From: Mycolicibacterium frederiksbergense
Lineage (GTDB): Bacteria; Actinomycetota; Actinomycetes; Mycobacteriales; Mycobacteriaceae
Assembly (NCBI RefSeq): GCF_012223425.1
Contig: NZ_CP038797.1
Span: forward strand, 249,353-313,352
DNA length: 64,000 nucleotides
Reading direction: 5' to 3'
Shown here one piece after another: positions 55,234-63,648 of this stretch; position 1 is the first letter of the stretch; every line of letters begins with the position of its first letter. The position numbers and the translations under genes are program-made. The notes below the pieces were generated by a model, which worked only from the letters and a program-made list of their open reading frames with translations, had not been told where the DNA came from and did no database searches.

Positions 55234-55563
55234 TCAGCGGCCGGTTTTGAGGTCGGCGGTGATGAGGTCGGGCTCCAGCCACAGCTGCATCGTCACCGCT
55301 GTCTGTCCGTTGGGGCTTGAGGCGGTGCACTCCAAGACGGCCAGCCATCCTCCGTCGCTTCGTCTGACCCAGGCGGTTTGACGCGCGGGCATCCATGGCT
55401 CCAGGCGCACTCCGAAGGCTCGAACCCACAGCGGCAGCTCGTCCTGGCGACGGGTGGTGCTGCCCAGCCCCGGGAAGGCGCGGGCCATGTCGATCAAGAC
55501 CGGCCGATCAACGGAAAAGACCACCGGCGGAGTCGCAGGGGATGCGGGCCAGTTGCTAGGCAT
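55234..55563 (-). CDS. small hypothetical protein
   Basis: 109 residues, opposite strand to the module. Reads as a real protein (VLIDMARAFPGLG, WVRAFGVRLEPWMPA, WLAVLECTASSPNGQTAVTMQLWLEP) with an alpha/beta pattern. No family or motif is recognised; no clear ribosome site before the ATG at 55563. Confidence 0.5.
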   Translation of the reverse strand: MPSNWPASPATPPVVFSVDRPVLIDMARAFPGLGSTTRRQDELPLWVRAFGVRLEPWMPARQTAWVRRSDGGWLAVLECTASSPNGQTAVTMQLWLEPDLITADLKTGR

Positions 55564-55984
55564 CGCCGGCCTCGGCGCCTCGGCCCGGGGTGCGGGTCGA
55601 TCGGCGGCCGTCGAAGGCGCTCAGCTCGCACCGGTCGGTGAGGTCTGGGCTGTAGATGGTGTACCAGCAGGCTGCTGGTGGAGTGTACGTATTTCGTGCG
55701 TGCACTATTCCTTGCTTCTTAGGGCAGTCAGTTTCCTTCGAGTCCGCAACTATCGACGACTAACGAGTTTGTGCGAAGTACCTCTTGTGCTGTGAGCCTT
55801 GATGCGCGGAAGAGTTGCCGATCGAGGCCGCCTTGGCCCGCCGTGCTCCGGCGTACTCGACTGTCCTAGGTGAAGGACCATCTCACTGTCCTCCTACATC
55901 GAGGATTCGAGACGCGCGGTATCAGACAGGAAATGAGGCACGGCAAACCAGGCGCGAAGTAACCGCAGCCGGGCCGCGTGAGGA

Positions 55985-56008
55985 GTCTCGTTTCTCTAGA
56001 AACGAGAC
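55985..56008. repeat. perfect 24-bp palindromic hairpin
   Basis: Arms GTCTCGTTTC and GAAACGAGAC around TCTA. Further GTCTC copies follow at 56035 and 56046. It lies in a 500-bp gene-free stretch between two minus-strand genes; a terminator lacks a U-run, so a protein-binding or recombination site is as likely. Confidence 0.55.
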
Positions 56009-56060
56009 GGCGGGCTCGTGCAAGGCAAGGCCCCGTCTCGGTCTTGTCTCATTGGCTTCG

Positions 56061-56525
56061 TTAGTCGTTGACCTGCGAGTCTGCGGGCATGGGCAGTTGG
56101 TCATTGACCACGGCTGCGCACAGTGCCTGGGCGAGGCTGTATTGGGTGGGTAGCCCAGCTGGTGAGGGATGAACACGACAAGCTAGTCCGGGTTCGCTGC
56201 CAGATTGCGCCCAAGGATCGACGCCGTTGATCCTGATGGTGGGCGATCCCACGAAGGTCTGGTGAATCGCTTCGGCGGTGGTCTCAATCATGTTGATGTA
56301 TACCGGTGTTCGAGTGAGACCCAGTTCGTCGAGCGTCACCCTCAGCAGTGCCTCGGCGAGCGTGGCGTGAGGGCAACCGGCAATCACGAGCAGCTCCACC
56401 CGAGGGCCGAGGTAGGTCGCTCCACCGTCGTGTTGTGTCGTCTCGTTGGGTGTGTTCGACGCGTCCCGAACAACGCGCCCCTCGTTCGCATCGCTGAACG
56501 CTGTTTGGTCCGACAACTTGGTCAC
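56061..56525 (-). CDS. thioredoxin-fold protein with GCPHA motif
   Basis: 154 residues from GTG. After a 45-residue polar N-terminus comes VELLVIAGCPHATLAEALLRVTLDELGL ... FVGSPTIRINGVDPWA, the beta-alpha-beta pattern of a thioredoxin fold with a single catalytic Cys (CPHA), then GLACRVHPSP. Similar proteins are found beside metal-resistance genes and sometimes labelled alkylmercury-lyase-like. The palindrome at 56571-56602 lies between it and the divergent MPT63-type gene. A redox or metal-transfer role is inferred. Confidence 0.7.
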   Translation of the reverse strand: MTKLSDQTAFSDANEGRVVRDASNTPNETTQHDGGATYLGPRVELLVIAGCPHATLAEALLRVTLDELGLTRTPVYINMIETTAEAIHQTFVGSPTIRINGVDPWAQSGSEPGLACRVHPSPAGLPTQYSLAQALCAAVVNDQLPMPADSQVND

Positions 56526-56570
56526 CCTCTTTCTCGTTGGCCGATCCGGGCGCGCCGGGCCCCGGAGCAT

Positions 56571-56602
56571 CATCTACTATCTCGGTACCGACATAGTAGA
56601 TG
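56571..56602. promoter_or_regulatory. large palindrome between divergent genes, BlaI-like arms
   Basis: Arms CATCTACTAT and ATAGTAGATG around CTCGGTACCGAC, itself with a GGTACC centre. The TACTAT/ATAGTA arms equal those of the site at 7157 but are 7 bp further apart. It probably controls both divergent genes. Confidence 0.6.
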
Positions 56603-56661
56603 CTTGATGCTCGGCGGGCCGATCGGTCGGCGGCCGCAGCAATGTGAAAGAAGGAGCAAAT

Positions 56662-57246
56662 GTGTTTCGCGGACTCGGTGTGATGGTGGCGCTGGTGGCG
56701 GTGGCGGCGCTGTTTGGTGTGGGACTCGCCGCGACGGCGTCGGCTTCCGATGACTGTATGCACCGCTTTGGGTCTCAGCAGCAGGCCGAGATGGGGGGTG
56801 GCGTACAGGAGTGGTCAGTCACCAACCTCACGAAGAGCGCGGATCCCGCGCCTGGATATCCGCTGGCCGGACAGCTATGGGAGGCGACCGCGTCGGTCAC
56901 GGCGACCTCAGGGGGATCGACGCCCATCATCCCCAATTTCAACGCCTCCACTGCTGATGGCGGCAGCTATCGCGTGCTGTGGCAAATGGCGAGCCCGCAG
57001 GGGATTTCTGGCGCCGCACTGGCTCAGGGCCAGACCGCTACGGGCAAGATCTACTTCGACGTCACCGGTGGCGACCCCGTCGCCGTGAGCTACGACGCTG
57101 GAGGTTCTGAACCGCTGATGTGGTGCTGCAGCGAGGCGATGATGTGCTGTAGCGGAGCGATGATGGCGATGCAGCCAATGCCGATGGATGACTGCGCCTG
57201 TTGTACCGATCCGGAACCGTGCCCGTGTTGTGCAGGAAACATGTAA
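56662..57246 (+). CDS. MPT63-domain secreted protein with metallothionein-like tail
   Basis: 194 residues from GTG after AGGAG. A signal peptide (VMVALVAVAALFGVGLAATASA) leads an MPT63/DUF1942 beta-sandwich domain (EWSVTNLTKSADPAPGYPLAGQLWEATASV ... IPNFNASTADGGSYRVLWQ). The last 42 residues form a tail with 10 Cys and 9 Met (MWCCSEAMMCCSGAMM ... CACCTDPEPCPCCAGNM). MPT63-type domains normally end without such a tail. A secreted sponge for Cu(I) or Hg(II) is the natural reading. Confidence 0.8.
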   Translation: MFRGLGVMVALVAVAALFGVGLAATASASDDCMHRFGSQQQAEMGGGVQEWSVTNLTKSADPAPGYPLAGQLWEATASVTATSGGSTPIIPNFNASTADGGSYRVLWQMASPQGISGAALAQGQTATGKIYFDVTGGDPVAVSYDAGGSEPLMWCCSEAMMCCSGAMMAMQPMPMDDCACCTDPEPCPCCAGNM

Positions 57247-57416
57247 CCGTCAAACCCAAGGAAACCGGCCCGTCAGAACATGACGTGGTGGACGCATCGT
57301 CGGAGGGTCATGCCGCCGTCGGCGCGCAATGTCGGTTCTCCGTACCGAGGCCGTAGGCTGGTGCAGGAGGTGTGCTTATCGCACGGCAACCCCGGCAAGG
57401 ACCGAAGACGAGGTAG

Positions 57417-57806
57417 GTGAGAGTAGCGGTGCGGGTGTTCGGTGAACTCGAGACCGTAGTCATGGCGCGGTTGTGGGAATCCGGCGGCAGCGGTACCGCC
57501 CGGGAGGTGGTCGAACAGCTTCGCACCGATCGCGAGATCGCCTACACCACAGTGCTGTCGACCATGGAGAATCTCTACCGCAAGGGTCACCTCCTGCGGG
57601 AACGGGAGGGCAAAGCGTTCCGCTACCGCACCGTGCTGAGCCATCCCGAACACATCGCCGCGCTCATGCGCGAAGCGTTGAGCGGCGGTGGCGAACACGA
57701 CACAGCCGCGGTTCTGGCGCATTTCGTCGGGGAGATGAGTGCCGACGAGCTGGCAGGGCTCAAAGAGGTCATCCGCCGCCGGGGCCGGACATCGCCGAAA
57801 CCATGA
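57417..57806 (+). CDS. BlaI/MecI-family repressor, third intact copy
   Basis: 129 residues from GTG. The HTH region reads TAREVVEQLRTDREIAYTTVLSTMENLYRKGHL, with wing KAFRYRTV, then a dimerisation tail (LMREALSGGG). It is more distant from the two other intact copies than they are from each other. Its stop overlaps the M56 start (ATGA). Probable targets are the divergent genes around 56571-56602. Confidence 0.88.
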   Translation: MRVAVRVFGELETVVMARLWESGGSGTAREVVEQLRTDREIAYTTVLSTMENLYRKGHLLREREGKAFRYRTVLSHPEHIAALMREALSGGGEHDTAAVLAHFVGEMSADELAGLKEVIRRRGRTSPKP

Positions 57807-58759
57807 GCATGGCCGTCTGCCTCGCGGTTTACGCGCTGGCCTTGAGCGTTTTGGCGCCGCCATTGCTGTTGCGTGCCAATCTCCACGGTGCTGCCCCCCG
57901 CCTCGGTGTCAGCGCCTGGCTCGCCGTGATGGCCTCCGTGCTCGCGGCCTCGATCGGGGCGTTCACCCTGCTGGTGACCCATGTCCTCACCTCGGAAGGT
58001 GACATTGGTCTGATGGTGACCGGGTGCCTGGCCGGCTTGGGTTTCATCGTCCACGGCGGTTATGGCGAGTTGTTGCAGGTCAGCTTTCTAGCGCTGGCCG
58101 CGATGAGCACCCTGACGGTCGTGGTTCTGGGCAGCCGCGTGGTGCTCGCAATACGCCGTTCGCATCGGGGCAGTAGAGACCACGTCAGCGCCGCCCGGAT
58201 CGCCGCCGGTGACACCTTGCCGGGGCCTGGAGGCGCCCTGATCATCGACAGCGCTCAGCGCGGGGTGTATTGCCTTGCTGGGCGACCCCACACCATCGTC
58301 ATGACCCGCGGCGCGCTCGACGCCCTCGATGGCGCCGAACTGGCCGCAGTCCTCGCTCATGAACGCGCCCACCTGAGCGGACGCCACCATCATGTCCTGG
58401 CCGTCACCGCCGCTCTGGGCGCGATGCTGCCGCGGGTGCAGCTCTTCGCCAAGGGCGCCAGCGAGATCGCTCGCCTTTTGGAGATGTGCGCCGACGACGC
58501 CGCCGCCCGACGACACAGCTGCGACACCATCGTCGACGCACTTGTTGCCCTCAGCCTTCCAGGCCCCACCTCGACATCACCGATGCCGGCCGCGGCGCTT
58601 GGTGCGACGGGATTGGCCGTCACTCAGCGTGTGGAACGACTTCTATTTCCGCCGAACCGGATTCGCGCCCGCCTTTACCTCACTGTGGCGACGGGCGCGG
58701 CCCTGCTCGGACCACTCCTGGCCGCCGCGCTGATGCTTGCGCCATCGATATGCCTCTGA
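57803..58759 (+). CDS. M56-family membrane metalloprotease, third copy
   Basis: 318 residues. Membrane segments lie at about residues 3-20, 35-60 and 95-115 and at the C-terminus. The zinc site is HERAH (VLAHERAHLSGRHHH) with the helix RLLEMCADDAAARRHS. No external sensor domain. It forms a repressor-protease operon with the BlaI gene it overlaps. Confidence 0.88.
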   Translation: MSMAVCLAVYALALSVLAPPLLLRANLHGAAPRLGVSAWLAVMASVLAASIGAFTLLVTHVLTSEGDIGLMVTGCLAGLGFIVHGGYGELLQVSFLALAAMSTLTVVVLGSRVVLAIRRSHRGSRDHVSAARIAAGDTLPGPGGALIIDSAQRGVYCLAGRPHTIVMTRGALDALDGAELAAVLAHERAHLSGRHHHVLAVTAALGAMLPRVQLFAKGASEIARLLEMCADDAAARRHSCDTIVDALVALSLPGPTSTSPMPAAALGATGLAVTQRVERLLFPPNRIRARLYLTVATGAALLGPLLAAALMLAPSICL

Positions 58760-58892
58760 CCCGAGGCGCAACCCGAACAGCTGCTGCGGCAACCCCAACG
58801 AGCCGACGAGCGGATCGGGTGGTCGCTGGAAGCCAGCCGCATGTAGACACCCTTCAAACGAAAGAGGTGGCTCCACTCGTCGTGCGCCTGGG

Positions 58893-59108
58893 TCAGTCGT
58901 CGTAGTTGGCGCGGCGGGTTCGCCCTCCTTCAGGTTGTTTGCCTTCATTAATGGCCAAGAACCGTTCGGCGCATCGGCCGGAGCAGAACCATATGTCTTG
59001 ATCGTCGTGCCGCACATGGTGGCTGGTTGTGCGCGGATCAATTCGAACCCCACACACGGGGTCAACGGGATATCGGGGCGGTGGGAGCGACACGCGATAC
59101 ACCGCCAT
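58893..59108 (-). CDS. small YHS-domain metal-binding protein
   Basis: 71 residues, nearly all YHS/TRASH domain: YPVDPVCGVRIDPRTTSHHVRHDDQDIWFCSGRCAERF. The Cys of DPVCG and of FCSGRC would bind a soft metal. The start (MAVYRVSLPPP) is the second ATG of the frame. YHS domains occur alone or in Cu/Ag transport proteins; here it stands between copper-type and mercury genes. Confidence 0.8.
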   Translation of the reverse strand: MAVYRVSLPPPRYPVDPVCGVRIDPRTTSHHVRHDDQDIWFCSGRCAERFLAINEGKQPEGGRTRRANYDD

Positions 59109-59255
59109 AGGAGATGCGATATTGCGGAGCGCGGTGGCGCCCAAAGAGTGGCTGTGTCAACCCGATCTGGGACCACGATGACGGCCTGACTGGGACCCAC
59201 CTGGCACCGGCTAATCACGCCCTTGGTCTCGGTGGTCACTGCCGAGTGGCGAGGG

Positions 59256-59657
59256 CTATAGGTATCTGCAGACCTGATCGGGGCTACAGGTTTCGGGCTC
59301 TGGGAGGGCTGCATCGTCGCGGAGCGCAGCCACGTTGTCGCGAAGTGTTGTGAGGTCGGCGATCTGCGCGTCGATGTCGGCAAGGCGCGCGTCCAGCAGG
59401 TCACGTACGTGGCCGCAGGGAGCTTGGCCGTGGTCGCGGATGTCGAGGATCTGCTTGATCTGGGCGAGGGTGAGCCCGGCCGCTTGGCCGCGGTGGACGA
59501 AGTCGATCCGGCTGACCGCGTCGGGGGTGTAGTCGCGGTAGCCGGCCGGTGTGCGTTCGGCCGGGGGCAGCAGCCCTTGCTCTTCGTAGAACCGCAGAGT
59601 CTTGGTGGTCGTGCCTGCCGCCTCGGCGAGTTCTCCGATCCGCATCCCGGCCTCCAT
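59256..59657 (-). CDS. merR: MerR mercury-responsive regulator
   Basis: 133 residues. The MerR HTH (MRIGELAEAAGTTTKTLRFYEEQGLLPP) and a dimerisation helix are followed by Cys81, Cys124 and Cys130 (CGHV and CSPDQVC), placed like the three Hg-binding Cys of MerR (82, 117 and 126). A second ATG at residue 5 is possible. It is divergent from merA and binds the dyad in between, repressing without and activating with Hg(II). Confidence 0.88.
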   Translation of the reverse strand: MEAGMRIGELAEAAGTTTKTLRFYEEQGLLPPAERTPAGYRDYTPDAVSRIDFVHRGQAAGLTLAQIKQILDIRDHGQAPCGHVRDLLDARLADIDAQIADLTTLRDNVAALRDDAALPEPETCSPDQVCRYL

Positions 59658-59674
59658 CGTGTCGCAGGTCTCGC

Positions 59675-59706
59675 TTGACCTTCCCCTTTACTGGAAGGTC
59701 CAGTAT
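59675..59706 (+). promoter_or_regulatory. mer operator-promoter with long spacer
   Basis: Dyad GACCTTCC-N8-GGAAGGTC (59677-59700) placed between a TTGACC -35 and a CAGTAT -10 about 19-20 bp apart, the long spacer that MerR proteins untwist on activation. Confidence 0.75.
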
Positions 59707-59750
59707 CGCTGCATCAGGAGCGTTTCCCAACAGTTCTGGGAGGAATCGGG

Positions 59751-61175
59751 ATGCAGACCAGGTACGACCTCGCGATCATCGGATCCGGCGGCGGTGCGTT
59801 CGCGGCGGCCATTCGTGCGACCTCTCTGGGCAAGTCGGTGGTGATGGTCGAGCGTGGCACGTTCGGCGGCACGTGTGTGAACACCGGCTGCGTGCCGTCG
59901 AAGGCACTGATCGCAGCCGCGGAGGCCCGGCACGTGGCCGCGGACGCGCCGACCCGGTTCCCGGGCATCGCCAGCGTCGCGGGCGCGGTGGACATGCCGG
60001 CCCTGATCGGCGGAAAGCAGGATCTCGTCGAGGCCCTGCGGGGTGAGAAGTACGTCGACGTCGCCGACTCCTACGGTTGGCAGGTCCGCCGCGGCAACGC
60101 CGCGTTCGCCGGCACTCCGGATTCGCCCCTGCTCGAGGTCGCCGCGGCGGATGGCAGCGTCGAGACCATCGAGGCAGCGCAGTACCTGGTGGCCACCGGG
60201 TCCCGTCCCTGGGCCCCGCCGATCCAAGGGTTGGAGGAGGCCGGGTACCTGACCTCGACTACGGCGATGGAGTTGACCGAGGTCCCCGACTCGCTGCTGG
60301 TGCTCGGTGGTGGCTACGTGGCCCTGGAGCAGGCGCAGCTGTTCGCCCGGCTCGGGTCGACGGTGACCCTGCTGGTTCGGTCCCGGCTCGCGTCGAAGGA
60401 GGAGTCGGAGGTCTCCAAGGCGCTGCAGGAGGTCTTCGCCGATGAGGGCATCCGGGTGGTCCGCCGAGCGGTCCCGACCCGCGTGACCCGCGACGCCGCC
60501 ACCGGCCAGGTGGTGGTGACCGCGGACGTCTCCGGTGGCGCGCAGGAGTTCCGCGCCGACGAGGTTCTGGTCGCTCTCGGCCGCCGACCGGTGACCGACG
60601 GGCTCAACCTCGACGCGGTCGAGGTGAAGACTGGCGAGGTCGGCGAGATCGTGGTCACCGACCAGCTGCAGTCCTCCAACCCGCGGATCTGGGCGGCCGG
60701 TGACGTGACCGGGCACCCCGAGTTCGTCTATGTCGCCGCCCACCACGGCACCGTGGTCGCCGAGAACGCCTTCACCGACGCCGAGCGGTCGGTGGACTAC
60801 ATGCGGCTGCCCCGGGTCACGTTCACCAGTCCCGCGATCGGCGCAGTCGGGATGACTGAGGCCCAAGTCCTCGCGGCCGGGATCCGCTGCGACTGCCGGG
60901 TGCTCCCGCTGGAATACGTGCCGCGAACGCTGGTCAACCGGGACACCCGCGGCTTCATCAAGATGGTCGCCAACGCCGACACCGGCGAGATCCTCGGCCT
61001 GACCGCGGTCGCCAAGGACGCCGGCGAACTGGCCGCCGCGGGCGTCCACATCATCGGCAAGACCATCGCCGAGGTCGCCGACGCCTGGGCGCCTTACCTG
61101 ACCATGACCGAGGGCATCCGGATCGTCGCGAAGGCCTTCACCACCGACGTCTCCAAGCTCTCCTGCTGCGCCTGA
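59751..61175 (+). CDS. merA: mercuric reductase
   Basis: 474 residues, reducing Hg(II) to Hg(0) with NADPH and FAD. FAD-binding motif IIGSGGGAFAAA, redox-active GGTCVNTGCVPSK (Cys42 and Cys47), NADPH motif VLGGGYVALEQAQ, and the C-terminal Cys pair (SCCA, Cys472-Cys473) that hands Hg to the active site. The N-terminal HMA domain of many MerA proteins is absent. First gene of the plus-strand operon. Confidence 0.96.
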   Translation: MQTRYDLAIIGSGGGAFAAAIRATSLGKSVVMVERGTFGGTCVNTGCVPSKALIAAAEARHVAADAPTRFPGIASVAGAVDMPALIGGKQDLVEALRGEKYVDVADSYGWQVRRGNAAFAGTPDSPLLEVAAADGSVETIEAAQYLVATGSRPWAPPIQGLEEAGYLTSTTAMELTEVPDSLLVLGGGYVALEQAQLFARLGSTVTLLVRSRLASKEESEVSKALQEVFADEGIRVVRRAVPTRVTRDAATGQVVVTADVSGGAQEFRADEVLVALGRRPVTDGLNLDAVEVKTGEVGEIVVTDQLQSSNPRIWAAGDVTGHPEFVYVAAHHGTVVAENAFTDAERSVDYMRLPRVTFTSPAIGAVGMTEAQVLAAGIRCDCRVLPLEYVPRTLVNRDTRGFIKMVANADTGEILGLTAVAKDAGELAAAGVHIIGKTIAEVADAWAPYLTMTEGIRIVAKAFTTDVSKLSCCA

Positions 61176-61212
61176 CCCGCACCCACCCCACTCAACGAAG
61201 GAGGCATCCGCG

Positions 61213-61872
61213 ATGTCGGACCTCAGCACCCAACTGCCCCAACGACTCACCCGACCCGAGGAGACCGGCCTTGACGCCGGCCTGCTGATCCCGCTGCTGC
61301 GGCTGCTCGTCGACGGCGACCCCGTCACCGTCGAGCAACTCGCCGCGGCTGCGAGCCGCACCCTCGATGACGTACGGCGCGGTCTCGCGGCGGTGCCGGA
61401 CACCGAGTACGACGATCAGGGCCGGATCATCGGCCAGGGCCTCACCCTGCGCCCCACCCCGCACCGGTTCACCGTGGCCGGTGAGGAGCTCTACACCTGG
61501 TGTGCGCTGGACACGCTGATCTTCCCCGCCCTGCTGGACCGCCCGGCAAAGGTGGAGTCGGCCTCCCCGGTCAGCGGCGAGCCGGTTCGGGTCAACGTCG
61601 ACCCCACAGAAGGTGCAACCAGCGTCGATCCGCCCACCGCGGTGGTGTCGCTGGTGAACCCGGAGCAGATCACCTCGATCCGTTCCTCCTTCTGCAACCA
61701 GGTGCACTACTTCACCTCCCCCGAGGACGCCGCGGGCTGGCTGGCCGAGCACCCCGGCGCGGAGGTGGTCCCGGTGGCCGAGGCGTGCCGGATCGGGGCC
61801 GCCCTCGCCACCGGCCTGCTCAACCGCCTCCAGGCGCCCGCCGCGGCCGACGACAGCCACAGCTGCTGCTGA
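61213..61872 (+). CDS. merB: organomercurial lyase
   Basis: 219 residues. It cleaves C-Hg bonds and passes Hg(II) to MerA. The catalytic Cys97, Asp100 and Cys161 (YTWCALDTL and SSFCNQVHYF) match Cys96, Asp99 and Cys159 of plasmid R831b MerB. The N-terminal winged-helix-like domain is present. A CysCys end (HSCC) may bind Hg. GAAGGAGG lies before the ATG. It gives broad-spectrum resistance. Confidence 0.95.
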   Translation: MSDLSTQLPQRLTRPEETGLDAGLLIPLLRLLVDGDPVTVEQLAAAASRTLDDVRRGLAAVPDTEYDDQGRIIGQGLTLRPTPHRFTVAGEELYTWCALDTLIFPALLDRPAKVESASPVSGEPVRVNVDPTEGATSVDPPTAVVSLVNPEQITSIRSSFCNQVHYFTSPEDAAGWLAEHPGAEVVPVAEACRIGAALATGLLNRLQAPAAADDSHSCC

Positions 61873-61903
61873 CCCATACCCACTGAAGGGAATGAGAACA
61901 CCG

Positions 61904-62197
61904 ATGATGTCCAACCACGACGATCGCCCGGGAGGCAGCGGCCTGCTCCTCGGAGCCGGCGCCGCGCTGCTCATGGTCGCCTGTTGCGCCTTGCTCCCCA
62001 TCCTCATCGCCGGTGGCGCGATCGCCGGTATCGGCGCGTTCCTCCGCAACCCGTGGGTCATCGGCGCCGGGATCGCCCTGGCGATCCTCGCGCTGATTGC
62101 CATCTCCCGCCGCGGCGGCGGCACCGCCGGCCACGGCTGCTGCCCGCCCATGCCCACCAACGAAAACGTCGACCCGAAGGACGAGCAGAACCGATGA
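61904..62197 (+). CDS. small mercury transporter-like membrane protein
   Basis: 97 residues (an ATG 12 nt upstream is the alternative start). Two membrane segments (about 15-38 and 44-64), the first containing a vicinal Cys pair (MVACCALLPI) and the C-terminus another (GHGCCPPMP). Paired Cys in the first helix are typical of MerT/MerF/MerE mercury importers, though this protein is not clearly any one of them. It feeds Hg(II) to MerA. Confidence 0.78.
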   Translation: MMSNHDDRPGGSGLLLGAGAALLMVACCALLPILIAGGAIAGIGAFLRNPWVIGAGIALAILALIAISRRGGGTAGHGCCPPMPTNENVDPKDEQNR

Positions 62198-62718
62198 GAA
62201 TCACCCGCCGCCACCACGCCGCGCTCTCGATCGCCGCCGTACTCGCCGCCGGATCGCTGACCCTGACCGCCTGCGGCAACAGTGCCGACCCCGCGACCGC
62301 CGGTTCCGGTTCACCCGCCACCGTGACCAGCGTCGATGGCCAGCAGATCAGCCTGCCCGCCAACGGGAAGCCCACCGCGGTGTTCTTCTTCTCCGTCGGG
62401 TGCGGCGAATGCGTCAACGGCGTCCGGTCCCTCGGCGAGGCCGCCACCACCGCCGAGAACGCCGGCACCGTGGCAAGCTTCCTCGCCGTCGACATGGACC
62501 CCGGCGAATCCAAGGCCCTGATCGGCGACTTCATGGAGTCCGTCGACGCCGAACACGTACCGGCCGCAATCGACGATGGCGCGGCACTCTCCCGGCGATT
62601 CGAGGTGGCCGCTCTGTCCACCCTGATCGTCGTCGACGCCGACGGCACGGTGACCTTCCGCGCCACCGACCCCGACGCCGCGACGATCACCGCCGAACTG
62701 GCAAAGGCCGGAGCCTGA
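62194..62718 (+). CDS. thioredoxin-like lipoprotein of the mer operon
   Basis: 174 residues; the start overlaps the transporter stop (ATGA). Lipobox SLTLTACGN, then a TlpA-type thioredoxin fold with active motif VGCGECVNG (CxxC) and a conserved loop AALSTLIVVDADG where thioredoxins have cis-Pro (here Ser/Thr). It may act as a periplasmic mercury-binding or thiol-reducing protein in place of MerP, receiving electrons from the CcdA-like protein that follows. Confidence 0.82.
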   Translation: MRITRRHHAALSIAAVLAAGSLTLTACGNSADPATAGSGSPATVTSVDGQQISLPANGKPTAVFFFSVGCGECVNGVRSLGEAATTAENAGTVASFLAVDMDPGESKALIGDFMESVDAEHVPAAIDDGAALSRRFEVAALSTLIVVDADGTVTFRATDPDAATITAELAKAGA

Positions 62719-62721
62719 CCC

Positions 62722-63600
62722 ATGGGCGGACTGCTCACCCTCGCCTTCGCGGCCGGCATGGTCGCGCCCGTGAACCCGTGCGGGTTCGCGCTACTCCCGG
62801 CCTGGATCACCCACACCCTCGGCGACACCGATGCCTCAACGGTCCCGGTGCGGCTGCTGCGGGCGCTGCGGGCCGGTCTCGTGTTGGCGGTGGGGTTCGC
62901 CGGCACCCTCGCGGCAGCTGGCCTGGTAGTCAGCGCCGGCGCCCGAGGGCTGATTCGCGCCGCGCCGTCGCTTGGCCTGGCCGTCGGCATCCTGCTGGTG
63001 GTTCTCGGCCTGTGGATGCTAGCCGGACGCTCGGTCTCGGTGCGGGTGCCTCGGATCCCCGGCCGGGCAGCCGCGGGACTCCCACCCACTGCCCGGATGG
63101 CTGCGTTTGGGGTCGGCTACGCGCTGGCTTCGCTGTCGTGCACGTTCGGGGTGATCCTCGCGGTCATCGCGCAGGCGCAGGCCACCTACAGCTATGCCGG
63201 GCTCCTGCTCGTCTTCGGTGTCTACGCTGCTGGCTCGGCGACCGTCCTGCTGCTGCTCGCCCTGGCCACCGCCGCGGCAGGCAGCGGACTCACCCGCCAC
63301 GTCGCGCGATTGGCCCGCCATGGCCCACGGGTCACCGCTGTCGTCCTGCTGCTCACCGGCGCCTATCTGGCCTGGTACTGGTACCCGGCGGCCACCAGCG
63401 ACGCCCCGGTCGCCGCGGGCCGTGGTGGCGGACTCACTGACGTCTCCGCGGTGGTCTCCAGCTGGATCCAGACACGGGCGACACTCATCGGCGCGCTCGC
63501 TGCCGCGTCTGCGCTGGTAGTGCTGGCGCTCGGGGTTCTCCAGCGACGCCGCCGGATCCTTCGGGGGCGCCCGATGACCACGCGGGACAGCACGCAGTGA
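62722..63600 (+). CDS. CcdA-like transmembrane thiol-electron transporter
   Basis: 292 residues with six or more membrane segments. The Cys in NPCGFALLPAW (TM1) and in LASLSCTFGV (TM4) are the redox pair of CcdA/DsbD-type proteins, which carry reducing power outward. It lies 3 bp after the thioredoxin-like gene, its natural partner. The C-terminal membrane extension (about 60 residues, ending in a basic tail) is longer than in classical CcdA. Confidence 0.87.
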   Translation: MGGLLTLAFAAGMVAPVNPCGFALLPAWITHTLGDTDASTVPVRLLRALRAGLVLAVGFAGTLAAAGLVVSAGARGLIRAAPSLGLAVGILLVVLGLWMLAGRSVSVRVPRIPGRAAAGLPPTARMAAFGVGYALASLSCTFGVILAVIAQAQATYSYAGLLLVFGVYAAGSATVLLLLALATAAAGSGLTRHVARLARHGPRVTAVVLLLTGAYLAWYWYPAATSDAPVAAGRGGGLTDVSAVVSSWIQTRATLIGALAAASALVVLALGVLQRRRRILRGRPMTTRDSTQ

Positions 63601-63648
63601 CAGCCCACCGGGTGCGGCGTGCGCACGAAACAGGCTCGGTTGATTGCG

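Noticed and set aside
54257..55429. Minus-strand 390-codon frame opposite the 625-residue gene
   Set aside because: Composition (Arg/Gly/His/Pro-rich) and lack of domains mark it as a shadow.
59688..61403. Minus-strand 571-codon frame opposite merA
   Set aside because: Antisense to a textbook mercuric reductase; a consequence of high GC at codon position three.
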